Source of the DNA: Deltaproteobacteria bacterium
GTDB lineage: Bacteria; Myxococcota_A; Polyangia; Nannocystales; Nannocystaceae
Direction of reading: 5' to 3'
Assembly: GCA_016709225.1 (NCBI GenBank)
Contig: JADJEE010000012.1
Span: 186,001 to 250,000 of the forward strand
DNA: 64,000 bases
The notes under the pieces were generated by a model. The model was not told where the DNA came from and searched no databases. It worked only from the letters and a program-made list of their open reading frames with translations. How positions within the stretch are numbered: position 1 is the first letter of the stretch; every line of letters begins with the position of its first letter. Made by a program: the position numbers and the translations under genes. Shown in pieces: positions 34,267 through 42,264 of this stretch.

Positions 34267-34779
34267 CTACGGCACCGGCCGCTCGAGCGCCATGATGGTC
34301 TTCCGGAAGCGCTCGTTGAGGCCGCCGATGAACTTTCGCTGCGCGTCGTCGTTGGCCTCGGGCGCCCGCATCAACGCCTGCACCAGATCGTTGCCGCGTC
34401 GGTACGACTCGACAAACTCCGGCTGCGCGATGCGTTCGCCCCGCGACTTCTTCTCCTCGAGGTCTTCGACGAAGTGCTCGAGCTCGTCGAGGGTCTTGTC
34501 GTAGTCGATCTCGGGGGCCACCGCGGGCCCACCACCGACGACCTGCGCCGGGGCAGGTCGCGGACCACCAGGGGTCTCCCGGTGTGCCGCCCGATCAAGT
34601 GGCTTCGCGCGCGCGCCCGCGGGCTCGCGCGGCGCCGGGTCGACTTGCGCCCTGGCCGTCGCATCGGCCTCACTGCCGGCGGTGCTCGGCGCTCGCGGCT
34701 CCCGACGCGACGCGACAACCACGGCATACGCCACCAGACCGAGTGCAGCCGCGACACCGAGGATGCGGACACGCTTCAC
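34267..34779 (-). CDS. Membrane-anchored protein of unknown function
   Basis: The product has 170 residues from a GTG at 34779. An N-terminal hydrophobic helix (ILGVAAALGLVAYAVVVAS, ~6-24) anchors or exports it. A Pro/Ala/Arg-rich disordered stretch follows to ~90. The C-terminal part is charged and helical (YDKTLDELEHFVEDLEEKKSRGERI), perhaps a coiled coil. No family is recognised. It diverges from the HIT gene across 39 bases. Confidence 0.6.
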   Translation of the reverse strand: MKRVRILGVAAALGLVAYAVVVASRREPRAPSTAGSEADATARAQVDPAPREPAGARAKPLDRAAHRETPGGPRPAPAQVVGGGPAVAPEIDYDKTLDELEHFVEDLEEKKSRGERIAQPEFVESYRRGNDLVQALMRAPEANDDAQRKFIGGLNERFRKTIMALERPVP

Positions 34780-34818
34780 GACGCCGCCACTGTATCATCG
34801 CGTCCGGACGCACACGAC

Positions 34819-35241
34819 ATGGGCGATGAACGGACCGTATTCGGCAAGATCCTCGACGGGGATCTGCCCTGCCACAAACTCTACGAGGACGACCACGTGC
34901 TCGCGATGCTCGACATCTTCCCGCTGTCGACCGGGCACGCGTTGGTGATCCCAAAGGAACGCCGGGCGTTCCTGCACGAGCTCTCCGACGAGAGCGCGGC
35001 CGCCATCGGGCGCGTGCTGCCGCGACTGGCCCGCGCGGTGATGCACGCGACCGGGGTCACCGACTACAACATCCTGCAGAACAACGGCGCCAAGGCCCAC
35101 CAAGCGGTGTTCCACGTGCACTTCCACATCATCCCGAAGGACGGCGATCGTGGGCTCGGGCTGTCGTGGCACCCCAGCCAGCTGCCCGCGGCGCAGGCCA
35201 CCGAGCTGGCCGCCCGCATCGTCGACGCACTCGACGACTGA
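34819..35241 (+). CDS. HIT-family nucleotide hydrolase/transferase
   Basis: The 140-residue product is a compact histidine-triad protein. TVFGKILDGDLPCHKLYEDDHVLAMLDIFPLSTGHALVIPK is the standard HIT N-terminal half and HVHFHIIPK (HVHFH at 99-103) is the triad with the catalytic middle His. Bacterial HIT proteins of this Hint-like type hydrolyse nucleoside phosphoramidates or adenylated compounds. A TATCAT hexamer lies 20 bases upstream of the ATG. It seems to be a single-gene unit. Confidence 0.93.
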   Translation: MGDERTVFGKILDGDLPCHKLYEDDHVLAMLDIFPLSTGHALVIPKERRAFLHELSDESAAAIGRVLPRLARAVMHATGVTDYNILQNNGAKAHQAVFHVHFHIIPKDGDRGLGLSWHPSQLPAAQATELAARIVDALDD

Positions 35242-35310
35242 CGCGCGCGAGGCCCCGAGCCCCCGTGCCACGCCCGCGCCTGATACCATGCGGGATCGGG
35301 GGTTTGTCGG

Positions 35311-36621
35311 ATGCGAAGCGGCACAGCGGCGCTCATGGTGGCCATCGCGTCGGTCGCGTGTGCGGCGGGCGAGTCGACCGAGTCGGGCGCTGCGCCGACG
35401 GCCGGCGTCATCAGCGTCGGTGGCGACACCGGCAGCAGCTTCGTCGATCCCTCGATCAGCTCCACGAACGGTGGCAGCGATCACGGACCGCCGCCCGACA
35501 CGACCGAGACCGGCGACACCTGCCCGGTCGGCGCCGAGGGCTGTGACTGCACGCCGGGCGGCGCGTGCGACGAGCCGCTCGCATGCCTGGCGGGCACCTG
35601 CACCACCGTGCCCGCAGAATGCGGCAACGCTCAGGTCGAGACCGGCGAGGCCTGCGACGACGGCCCCGCCAACGCCGACACCGCGGCGTGCAAGTCCGAC
35701 TGCACCGCGCAGGTGTGCGGCGACGGGTTCATCGGTCCCGGCGAAGGCTGCGACGACGGCAATGCCGACGACACCGACGCCTGCACCAACGCGTGCGCCC
35801 TGGCCTCGTGCGGCGACGGCATGGTCCAGATGGGCGAGGGCTGCGACGACGGCAACGCCGACGACACCGACGCTTGCCTCGGCACCTGTGTCGCGGCGAG
35901 CTGCGGCGACGGCATCGTCCACGTCGGCGTCGAGCAGTGCGACGACGGCAACGCCGACGACACCGACGCCTGCCTCGGCACCTGTGTCGCGGCGAGCTGC
36001 GGCGACGGCATCGTCCACGCCGGCGTCGAGCAGTGTGACGACGGCAACCTCGCCAACGATGACTCCTGCAGCAGCGCATGCAGCTGTCCGCAGCTCGCCT
36101 TCGCAGGCGCCGGCGACATCGCGGGTTGGAGCACCTCGGGCGGCTGGGGCCTGTACAACGCGACGCCGATCAGCTCGAACGCCGCGGTGACCTTCACCAC
36201 CCAGGGCCAGGTGTTCGGCACCGACGGCAACCGCGTGCCGCCATACCCGGGCGCCGAGCTCGAGGCTTCGAGCGCGACCACGACCAGCTTCGTGCTCCCG
36301 AGCCAGCTCGAGTTCCGCTCGTGGCACGTCGACGAGGGCGGCCCGACCTACGACAGCAAGCGCATCTCGGTGTCGATCGACGGCGGGGCCTCGTGGACGA
36401 TCTTCGTCGACTGCAGCGACGGCGCCCTCGACGATCAACCGTTTTGCGTCTACCAACCGGGACCGCGGGCCGAGGGTGCATTCGACGACGTCGTGATTTC
36501 GTTGGGAACGTTTGCCGGACAGTCGGGCCAGCTCCGCTTCGAGTACGCCAGCGGCGACACCTGCTGCACGTTCGAGCAAGGCTGGTACATCGACGATGCG
36601 AACTTCGTGACGTGCGGGTAG
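35311..36621 (+). CDS. Lipoprotein with tandem DUF4215 Cys-rich repeats
   Basis: The 436-residue product has a lipobox Cys at 17 (ASVAC) and a Ser/Gly/Thr linker. It then has about four Cys-rich repeats of 31-32 residues with the DUF4215/Myxococcus-disulfide pattern CGDGIV..GEQCDDGNADDTDAC. The C-terminal domain of ~180 residues is beta-rich (FAGAGDIAGWSTSGGWGLY, then ISVSIDGGASWTIFVDCSDG and LRFEYASGDTCCTFEQGWYIDDANF), like the jelly-roll adhesion or carbohydrate-binding modules that often end such proteins. It is a surface protein without recognised enzyme motifs. Confidence 0.8.
   Translation: MRSGTAALMVAIASVACAAGESTESGAAPTAGVISVGGDTGSSFVDPSISSTNGGSDHGPPPDTTETGDTCPVGAEGCDCTPGGACDEPLACLAGTCTTVPAECGNAQVETGEACDDGPANADTAACKSDCTAQVCGDGFIGPGEGCDDGNADDTDACTNACALASCGDGMVQMGEGCDDGNADDTDACLGTCVAASCGDGIVHVGVEQCDDGNADDTDACLGTCVAASCGDGIVHAGVEQCDDGNLANDDSCSSACSCPQLAFAGAGDIAGWSTSGGWGLYNATPISSNAAVTFTTQGQVFGTDGNRVPPYPGAELEASSATTTSFVLPSQLEFRSWHVDEGGPTYDSKRISVSIDGGASWTIFVDCSDGALDDQPFCVYQPGPRAEGAFDDVVISLGTFAGQSGQLRFEYASGDTCCTFEQGWYIDDANFVTCG
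35689..36066 (+). repeat. Tandem repeat of 93-96 bp inside the DUF4215 gene
   Basis: Four units encode the Cys-rich repeats. The units starting at 35875 and 35971 are nearly identical at the DNA level for about 75 bases, which points to recent unit duplication or gene conversion. The earlier two units are more diverged and one is three bases shorter. Confidence 0.8.
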
Positions 36622-36917
36622 CACGATCGAAACCAAGGCCGCCGTAGTGTTCGTGGCGTCGCGTACGTCGAGAAGGCCCGACGAGGTTCGCAACGGCGCA
36701 GCGCGCCCTACGCAGGCGCATCGTCCACGCTGGGGCGTTCGAACGCGCGCGGGTGGGCGAGTTGCCCATCGGCGGACGTGCAGCGGCGGCGTTGGCCACG
36801 GGCGCGCGCGCCGACCACGACGCGGGAACCCGCAGGGCGAGAAGCACAACGCGGTGCGCGTTGCACAATCATCTCGACCACGCGCGACGCGAGGCACCAC
36901 CGTGCTACGCCGACTCC
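36622..36917. other. Intergenic region upstream of the CrtC-prenyl synthase fusion gene
   Basis: These 296 bases hold no convincing gene. An open frame in phase with the fusion gene runs through the last part, but its composition (Arg/Ala-rich) is not protein-like. No terminator or clear promoter was recognised. Confidence 0.4.
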
Positions 36918-39251
36918 ATGCTGGAAGCCCTCGACCGGGAAGCTGCGGGACCGTTCGAGCCCGCCGCCGACATGTTCGTTCGCTGCGGTGACGGCGGGCC
37001 CGCGCCGCGTGCCCCTGCCCCGCCGCGACGCCCGCTCGACTGGCCCGGGCCCGGACCGATCGACCTGGCGGTCCACGACCTGCCGCACGCCTCCTCGACC
37101 ACCGAGTGGTGGTACCTGAAGGCCCACGTGCAGACCGTCGACGGCCGCGCGTTCTCGCTGTTCGCGGCGTTCTTCCGGGTGCTCACTGGCCGCGACGAGG
37201 CCACCGGCGAGCTCGAGTACGCCCACTCGATCACGTGGGCGATCTCCGACGCGGGCCGCCGGCGCTACGTGACGCAGTCGCTGGTCGATCGCGCGGCACC
37301 GCGGCTCGGCATCGAGAAGATCGACCGCGGCGAGGGTACCCGTGACACCCGCATCCGTCGCGCGATGCGAGAGGTCTGTGCCCGCGGCAAGGTGCCCTAC
37401 CCCGATCGCATGTTCGAGCGCACGCCGCACGTCGGTCGCCGTCGTCTCGAGCTCGAGTTCGATCGCGCGCGACTGCACAAGTCCGACGACGGTCGCTACC
37501 ACCTCGAGCTGCACCACGACGAGCAGCGCATCGGCGCCAAGCTGAGCTTCACCCTCGAGAAGGCGCCGGTGCGCCACGGCGACGACGGCGTCGTCAAGGG
37601 CACCCAGGGCGAGGACATGTTCTACTACTTCGTGCCGCGCTGCCGCGTGGAGGGCGAGCTGCTCGACGCCGGCGTGGCGGTGCCGATCTCGTGCGGCAGC
37701 GGCTGGTACGATCACGAGTTCGGCCGCCACCCCGAGGGCGAGGCCGCGACCCAGGGCAAGCGCGACGACGTCGCGTGGAACTGGTGCGGTCTGCAGCTCG
37801 ACGACGGCAGCGAGATCTCGGCCTACCGCATCGTCGACCTCGGCACCCACGAGGTCTTGGGTGAGCGCGTACTGGTGGTCGATGCCGACGGCACGCGCCA
37901 CGACCTCCGCGGCAGCTTCGAGGGCACCAACCTGTGGCGTAGCACCCGCTCGTTCAACGAGTACCCCACGCGTTGGGCGTTGCAGGTGCCCGAGGCCGGG
38001 CTCTCGCTCGCGCTCGAGGCCGCGTTCGACGATCAAGAGTTCGTCACGGTGGTGTCGAAGCCGGCGTTCTGGGAGGGCCGCGTCGCGGTGCACGGCACCC
38101 GCGGTGGCCGCGAGGTCCGCGGCCTGGGCTACGTCGAGCGCAGCGGCTTCGCCAGCATCGACGATCTCGAGGGCTTCTTCGCCGCGGTCGGCAAGGAGGT
38201 CCGACGCTCGGTCGCGGAGCTGTACCCGCGCAGCCCCAGCTTCGAGCAGGCTCGCGACCTCATCGCGAGCGAGTCACGCCCCGGCTGGATGGACGGCGTC
38301 GACGTCGAGCGGTTCGCCCGCACGATGATCCACCCGGTGCGTGACATCACCGATCGCGGCGGCAAGTCGTGGCGCTCGTACGCGGCGCTGGCGTGCTGCG
38401 ACATCGTCGGCGGCGACTCGCGCAAGTTCGTGAAGTGGCTGGCGATGCCGGAGTTCATGCACGTGGGCTCGCTGATCGTCGACGACGTACAGGACCGCAG
38501 CGACGTGCGCCGCGGCGGACCCACCGTGCACCGCGTGTACGGTGATGCCCATGCCATCAACAGCGGCACCGCGGCCTACTTCATGGGCCAGAAGCTGCTG
38601 AACTCCGACGAGGTCTCCCACGCCGATCGGCTGCGCCTGTACGACCTCTACTTCGAGGCGCTGCGGGCCGGTCACGCCGGGCAGGCGCTCGACATCGAGG
38701 GCTTCGACGACGTGGTCGACGACGCGGTGGCGCGCGGCGACGGGCCTGCGCTCGAGCATCGCATCCTGGCGATCCATCGCCTCAAGACCGCGGCGCCCGC
38801 GGCTGGGCTCGCGCGCATGGGCGCAGTGGCGGGCGGCGGCAGCGAGGCGCAGATCGAGGCGGTCGGCGACTTCTTCGAGGGCCTGGGGCTGGCGTTCCAG
38901 ATCATCGACGACGTGCTCAACCTGCGGGGCTTCGGCCGCGGGCTCAAGGCCACCGGCGAAGACATCATGTGCGGCAAGGTCACGCTGCCGGTCGCCAAGG
39001 CATTCGGTGCGCTGCCGCTGGCGCGGCGGCAGTGGCTGTGGCAGACGCTGCGCAGCAAGCCGCAGGACCCCGCGGTCGTGGCCGAGTGCATCGCGGCGAT
39101 CGAGGCGTGTGGCGCCCTCGATGCCTGCGTCGCGCAGGCGAACGCGCTGGTCGAAGCCGCGTGGCAGCGCTTCGATCCGCTGGTGGAGGACTCGTTTCCC
39201 AAGCTCGTGCTGCGGGCGTTCGGTTGGTATGTACTCGAGCGCCACTACTGA
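36918..39251 (+). CDS. Fusion of CrtC/AttH lipocalin-like domain and polyprenyl diphosphate synthase
   Basis: The ATG at 36918 gives 777 residues; starts further upstream are in non-protein-like sequence. Residues ~30-370 match the CrtC/AttH (hydroxyneurosporene synthase-like, lipocalin-like) fold: SSTTEWWYLKAHVQTVDGRAFS, WYDHEFGR and WNWCGLQLDDGSEISAYRI. Residues ~440-777 are a trans-prenyltransferase. The first Asp-rich motif is DDVQD at 522-526 followed by RRGGPTVHR. The second is DDVLN at 664-668, where the last Asp is Asn. Gly-rich GKVTLPVAKA follows. The C-terminal half should make a C15-C20 or longer prenyl diphosphate. The N-terminal half may hydrate, cyclise or bind the product. Each half is recognisable, but the fusion is unusual. 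Confidence 0.85.
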   Translation: MLEALDREAAGPFEPAADMFVRCGDGGPAPRAPAPPRRPLDWPGPGPIDLAVHDLPHASSTTEWWYLKAHVQTVDGRAFSLFAAFFRVLTGRDEATGELEYAHSITWAISDAGRRRYVTQSLVDRAAPRLGIEKIDRGEGTRDTRIRRAMREVCARGKVPYPDRMFERTPHVGRRRLELEFDRARLHKSDDGRYHLELHHDEQRIGAKLSFTLEKAPVRHGDDGVVKGTQGEDMFYYFVPRCRVEGELLDAGVAVPISCGSGWYDHEFGRHPEGEAATQGKRDDVAWNWCGLQLDDGSEISAYRIVDLGTHEVLGERVLVVDADGTRHDLRGSFEGTNLWRSTRSFNEYPTRWALQVPEAGLSLALEAAFDDQEFVTVVSKPAFWEGRVAVHGTRGGREVRGLGYVERSGFASIDDLEGFFAAVGKEVRRSVAELYPRSPSFEQARDLIASESRPGWMDGVDVERFARTMIHPVRDITDRGGKSWRSYAALACCDIVGGDSRKFVKWLAMPEFMHVGSLIVDDVQDRSDVRRGGPTVHRVYGDAHAINSGTAAYFMGQKLLNSDEVSHADRLRLYDLYFEALRAGHAGQALDIEGFDDVVDDAVARGDGPALEHRILAIHRLKTAAPAAGLARMGAVAGGGSEAQIEAVGDFFEGLGLAFQIIDDVLNLRGFGRGLKATGEDIMCGKVTLPVAKAFGALPLARRQWLWQTLRSKPQDPAVVAECIAAIEACGALDACVAQANALVEAAWQRFDPLVEDSFPKLVLRAFGWYVLERHY

Positions 39252-39420
39252 TCCCTGCCACCATGGTCGACACCTGGGCGGTTTCGCCGGCGCGGGCATC
39301 GGCGTCGGCGAGATCGCGTGCAGCGAGCCCTCGCGCCACGACGTCGCCGCGCTGGCGGTCGCGCCGCGCTGGCCGCCCGAGCGCACGCTCGCATTGCCCG
39401 GCCGTTGCCGCGGCAGCGTC

Positions 39421-39942
39421 ATGGCGCGCTGGGCCGACAGCTGCCGACGGCACTTCGGCGATGCCGCAGTGCTACGCCTGCGCAGCGGCCTGCCGGCGTG
39501 GGCCCACGACCTCCCCGACGATCCGCCCGAAGAGGCCTGGTTCCCGGTCGGGCTGCAGCTGCGGCTGACCGAGCTGGTGATCGACGACCTGCTCGGCGGC
39601 GACGCGCCGCGACTGGAGGCGCTGCTGCGCGCCGACATCCGCCGCGCGCTGCCGCGGGCGACCGCGATGTTCCTGCGTGCGGTCGGGCCGGCCGCCGTGC
39701 TGGGGCGCGCGAAGCAGGTCCATCCCCACCTCTACGACGTCGGTACCGCCACCGTCGAGCTCGGGCGCGGCCACGCCATCGTCGCGTGCGACGGCGCGAT
39801 GATGTTCGGCCACCCGACCTGGCTGCTGCTGCAGCTCTTCGCCCACCGCGGGTTCATCGCGCTGACGGGGCGCGACGTGGCAGAAGCGATCGCGATCGCG
39901 ACGCGCGAGGACGCCGCGCGCATCGAGCTCGCGTGGACGTGA
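39421..39942 (+). CDS. DUF2378-like protein
   Basis: The ATG at 39421 gives 173 residues. In-frame coding-like sequence continues upstream (PGRCRGSVMARWAD), so the true start may be the TTG at 39394. The helical first part and the end (FLRAVGPAAVLGRAKQVHPHLYDVGTATVEL, then a region ending ARIELAW) fit the myxobacterial DUF2378/TIGR02265 pattern also suspected at 24924. It is cytoplasmic with no catalytic motif seen. It follows the prenyl synthase fusion by ~170 bases in the same direction. Function is unknown and the family call is moderate. Confidence 0.55.
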   Translation: MARWADSCRRHFGDAAVLRLRSGLPAWAHDLPDDPPEEAWFPVGLQLRLTELVIDDLLGGDAPRLEALLRADIRRALPRATAMFLRAVGPAAVLGRAKQVHPHLYDVGTATVELGRGHAIVACDGAMMFGHPTWLLLQLFAHRGFIALTGRDVAEAIAIATREDAARIELAWT

Positions 39943-39963
39943 CGAGGCGAAATCGCGCCATCG

Positions 39964-40683
39964 TCATTGCTTGCGACGTCGCAGGCCGCCGGCGGTGAGC
40001 TCCGCTGCGGCGACGCGTCCGCGGCGGTACGCCGCAGCGTCGACGCGCAGCGGGGCGCCCCGGCCGAGGCCGAGATTGGCGGCGACGAAGGCGTCGAGCG
40101 CTGCACGCTCGGCGGCGCGCTGCGGTTCGATCACGGCCAGCGCCTCGGCGCTGGTCGATGCCGTCTGCGCGCGCTCGAGCTCGCCGAGGCTCGTCGCAAC
40201 CGCCTCGACGACGCCGACGCGGAAGCCCTCGTGCCAGCGCCGCGCTCGAGCTGCGCCGTGGGTGGCCGAGAGCCACTCGATGCGACGCACGAGCCACTGC
40301 CACAGCTCGAGCACGAGCTCACGGTCACGTCCGCGGCCGACCAGCACGATCGCCTCACCGTCCGGGGTCGTGCGCCGGTAGGCAACACAGCCGTTGGCCG
40401 TCGCGAGCACGCTGGCGAGTGCGAGCTTCCACTTGCGCACGCGACGGCCGTGCTCGAGCGGCGCGTCGCGGGCGTCGACGATGGGATCGGGATCGTCGCG
40501 GACGTCACGCTCGGCCGACAGCCACGCCTCGAGGCGGTGGCGATCGACCAGTGCCTGCGCTCGCGCGGCCGCGAGCGCGGCCTCGTGGGGATTGGGCGAG
40601 GTCGCCAGCGCCAGCAGCTTGCGCACCTTCGCCAACGCCGGCGGGATCGAGGCGTCGCCCGGCGGATCGTCGGCGGGAACCAT
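39964..40683 (-). CDS. DUF2786-domain protein
   Basis: The 239-residue product begins at ATG 40683. The DUF2786 signature (ALAKVRKLLALATSPNPHEAALAAARAQALVDRH) lies at ~17-50. The middle part (WKLALASVLATANGCVAYRR; ELWQWLVRRIEWLS) follows the longer DUF2786 proteins, which often also have a DUF7168-like domain. These proteins occur in phage and chromosomal settings with no known biochemistry. It is soluble. MITE copy 2 lies 60 bases upstream of its start, which could affect its expression. Confidence 0.75.
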   Translation of the reverse strand: MVPADDPPGDASIPPALAKVRKLLALATSPNPHEAALAAARAQALVDRHRLEAWLSAERDVRDDPDPIVDARDAPLEHGRRVRKWKLALASVLATANGCVAYRRTTPDGEAIVLVGRGRDRELVLELWQWLVRRIEWLSATHGAARARRWHEGFRVGVVEAVATSLGELERAQTASTSAEALAVIEPQRAAERAALDAFVAANLGLGRGAPLRVDAAAYRRGRVAAAELTAGGLRRRKQ

Positions 40684-40743
40684 CGTCGATTGCGAGGGTA
40701 CGCGATGGCGGCGGTCGACGGCGCCGCCATCCCGCCCCCGTCG

Positions 40744-40911
40744 CTAGTACCTCGACACAGCGATAGTGATGGGTCAGAACGCCGTCATGGCCGCGACTCC
40801 GCAAGGCGCCGTGCCGCCGGAATACCGGGCGTATTTCAAGGTGCGGCAACGCAGCGAGGCGCGGTCAGGGCGGTGTTATGGCCCGTCACTATCGCTGTGT
40901 CGAGGTACTAG
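40744..40911. mobile_element. MITE-like element, copy 2 (168 bp)
   Basis: Same length and near-identical sequence to 31886-32053, with CTAG at both ends (40744-40747 and 40908-40911). The terminal inverted repeats (CTAGTACCTCGACACAGCG and a few more) are cleaner here than in copy 1. Its right CTAG contains the TAG stop of the reverse VOC gene. The short internal open frame is kept, but no transposase is encoded. The close match of the two copies indicates recent spread. Confidence 0.88.
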
Positions 40912-41657
40912 CGCACCGCCGGTGTGATCACGCCCAGGCGCGCGCCGGCCGGATCTCGCAGGAACGCAAAGCGACCCACGCCCTCGGCGTGGATCGGCTC
41001 GCCCTCCACGCGACCGCCGAGCCTGCGGGTGCGCTCGAGCGTGGCGTCGAGATCGGCGACAGCCACGTACGGCAGCCAGTGCGTGGGCATGCTCGCGACC
41101 GGCGAGGCCATGATGCCACCGCGACTCTGGTCGCCGTTGCGCAGCACGTAGTAGGGGCCAGTCGGCATGTCCATCACGTCGTGCGTGTAGCCGAAGGCGC
41201 GCTCGTAGAACGCGAGCGCGGCGGCGGCATCGGGGCACCACAGCTCGTTCCAGTGGAACGCACCGGGGCCGGTGCCCTTGTCGCCGTCGGTCGTCAACGC
41301 GCGAAAGAGCATGAGCGTGCCGCCCTGCGGATCGGCGATCGGCTGCATGCGGCCGACGCCGGGGATGTCGACCGCGTCCATCAGCGCCTTGCCGCCGGCG
41401 GCGGTCACCCGCGCCACGGCCTTGGCGATGTCGTCGACCGAGACGTACGCGAGCCACTGCGGCACGCTCACGCCCTTGGGCAGCGGCGCGAACCCACCGA
41501 GCTTGGCACCGCCGCCCTCGATGATGGGGTACTCGGCGCCGGCCATGGGCACGCGGTCGACCCGCCAGGGCAACAGCTCGGTGTAGAAGCCGATGGCCTT
41601 GGCGTCGTCGTTGGTCAGGTACTCGAACCAGGTGAATCGTCCAGCATCGATGGTCAT
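40908..41657 (-). CDS. VOC-family protein (two glyoxalase/bleomycin-resistance-like domains)
   Basis: The 249 residues hold two VOC halves: FTWFEYLTNDDAKAIGFYTELLPW to ~120 and AFHWNELWCPDAAAALAFYERAFGY to the end (GRFAFLRDPAGARLGVITPA). Such paired-domain proteins bind a metal and small electrophilic substrates; the reaction cannot be read. It diverges from the DGPF/YCII gene at 41882, and these pieces often go together in ECF42-type clusters. Its TAG stop is contained in the right CTAG of MITE copy 2. The 224-base gap to 41882 is rich in TCGA and GTCGACCCC-like repeats and should hold both promoters. Confidence 0.88.
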   Translation of the reverse strand: MTIDAGRFTWFEYLTNDDAKAIGFYTELLPWRVDRVPMAGAEYPIIEGGGAKLGGFAPLPKGVSVPQWLAYVSVDDIAKAVARVTAAGGKALMDAVDIPGVGRMQPIADPQGGTLMLFRALTTDGDKGTGPGAFHWNELWCPDAAAALAFYERAFGYTHDVMDMPTGPYYVLRNGDQSRGGIMASPVASMPTHWLPYVAVADLDATLERTRRLGGRVEGEPIHAEGVGRFAFLRDPAGARLGVITPAVR

Positions 41658-41881
41658 GGGGTCGCTCGCTTGCGTCGGGTCAGGGGCCGTTCGAGCTCCG
41701 CGGGCGCATCCCGCGGGCCCCTGCGGCCGCCACGTGTCGACCCCCAGTCGAACGAGCCCAACGCCACTCGACAGCCGGCCACGAAGAAAAAAACGATGCC
41801 CCCTGTCGAGTCGACCGCCGCTCGATCGACCCTGGGGTCGGGCCCCCGTCGACCCCCTTCCGGCCCGAGAGCGAGATCCCC

Positions 41882-42232
41882 ATGCAGTTCCTCCTCCTCA
41901 TCTACGAATCCGAGGCCGAGACCGAGACCCGCGGCCCGGCGGCCTTCCAGGAGATGCTCGCCGAGTACCGCAGCTTCAGCGCCGCACTCAAGGACAGCGG
42001 CAAGCTCGTCGGCGGCGATGCGCTCGACGGCATCGCCACCGCCACCACCGTACGCGTGCGCGACGGCAAGACCCTGATCACCGACGGACCGTTCGCCGAG
42101 ACCCGCGAGCAGCTCGGCGGCTACTACCTCGTCGACGCGACCGACCTCGACGACGCGATGGCGATCGCCGCGAAGATTCCCTCGGCGCGGTACGGCAGCA
42201 TCGAGGTGCGGCCGATCATGCGGTGGTCGTAG
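41882..42232 (+). CDS. DGPF/YCII-domain protein
   Basis: The 116-residue product carries the DGPF motif (TLITDGPFAETREQLGGYYLVDA) of YCII-related proteins such as YciI/PhnB-like DGPF. It starts MQFLLLIYESEAE, also typical. Its job is unknown. Such genes are the standard companions of ECF42 sigma factors, as here, and expression may depend on that sigma factor. The sigma-factor gene begins 32 bases after its stop. Confidence 0.9.
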   Translation: MQFLLLIYESEAETETRGPAAFQEMLAEYRSFSAALKDSGKLVGGDALDGIATATTVRVRDGKTLITDGPFAETREQLGGYYLVDATDLDDAMAIAAKIPSARYGSIEVRPIMRWS

Positions 42233-42251
42233 CCACCGCGGACGCCGGGGT

Positions 42252-42257
42252 TATGCT
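42252..42257 (+). promoter_or_regulatory. Candidate -10 element for the ECF sigma-factor gene
   Basis: TATGCT overlaps the in-frame ATG at 42253 and ends 7 bases before the GTG at 42265. If used, transcription begins at about the GTG, which would make that codon the real start. Confidence 0.35.
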
Positions 42258-42264
42258 CGCAACC

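Noticed and set aside
39263..39568. Forward open frame of about 100 codons from ATG 39263
   Set aside because: It overlaps the DUF2378-like gene in another frame and is Arg/Ala/Ser-rich without any motif.
41658..41881. GTCGACCCC and TCGA clusters between the VOC and DGPF genes as an operator array
   Set aside because: The spacing is irregular and the tetramer is common in GC-rich DNA; there is not enough regularity to call binding sites.
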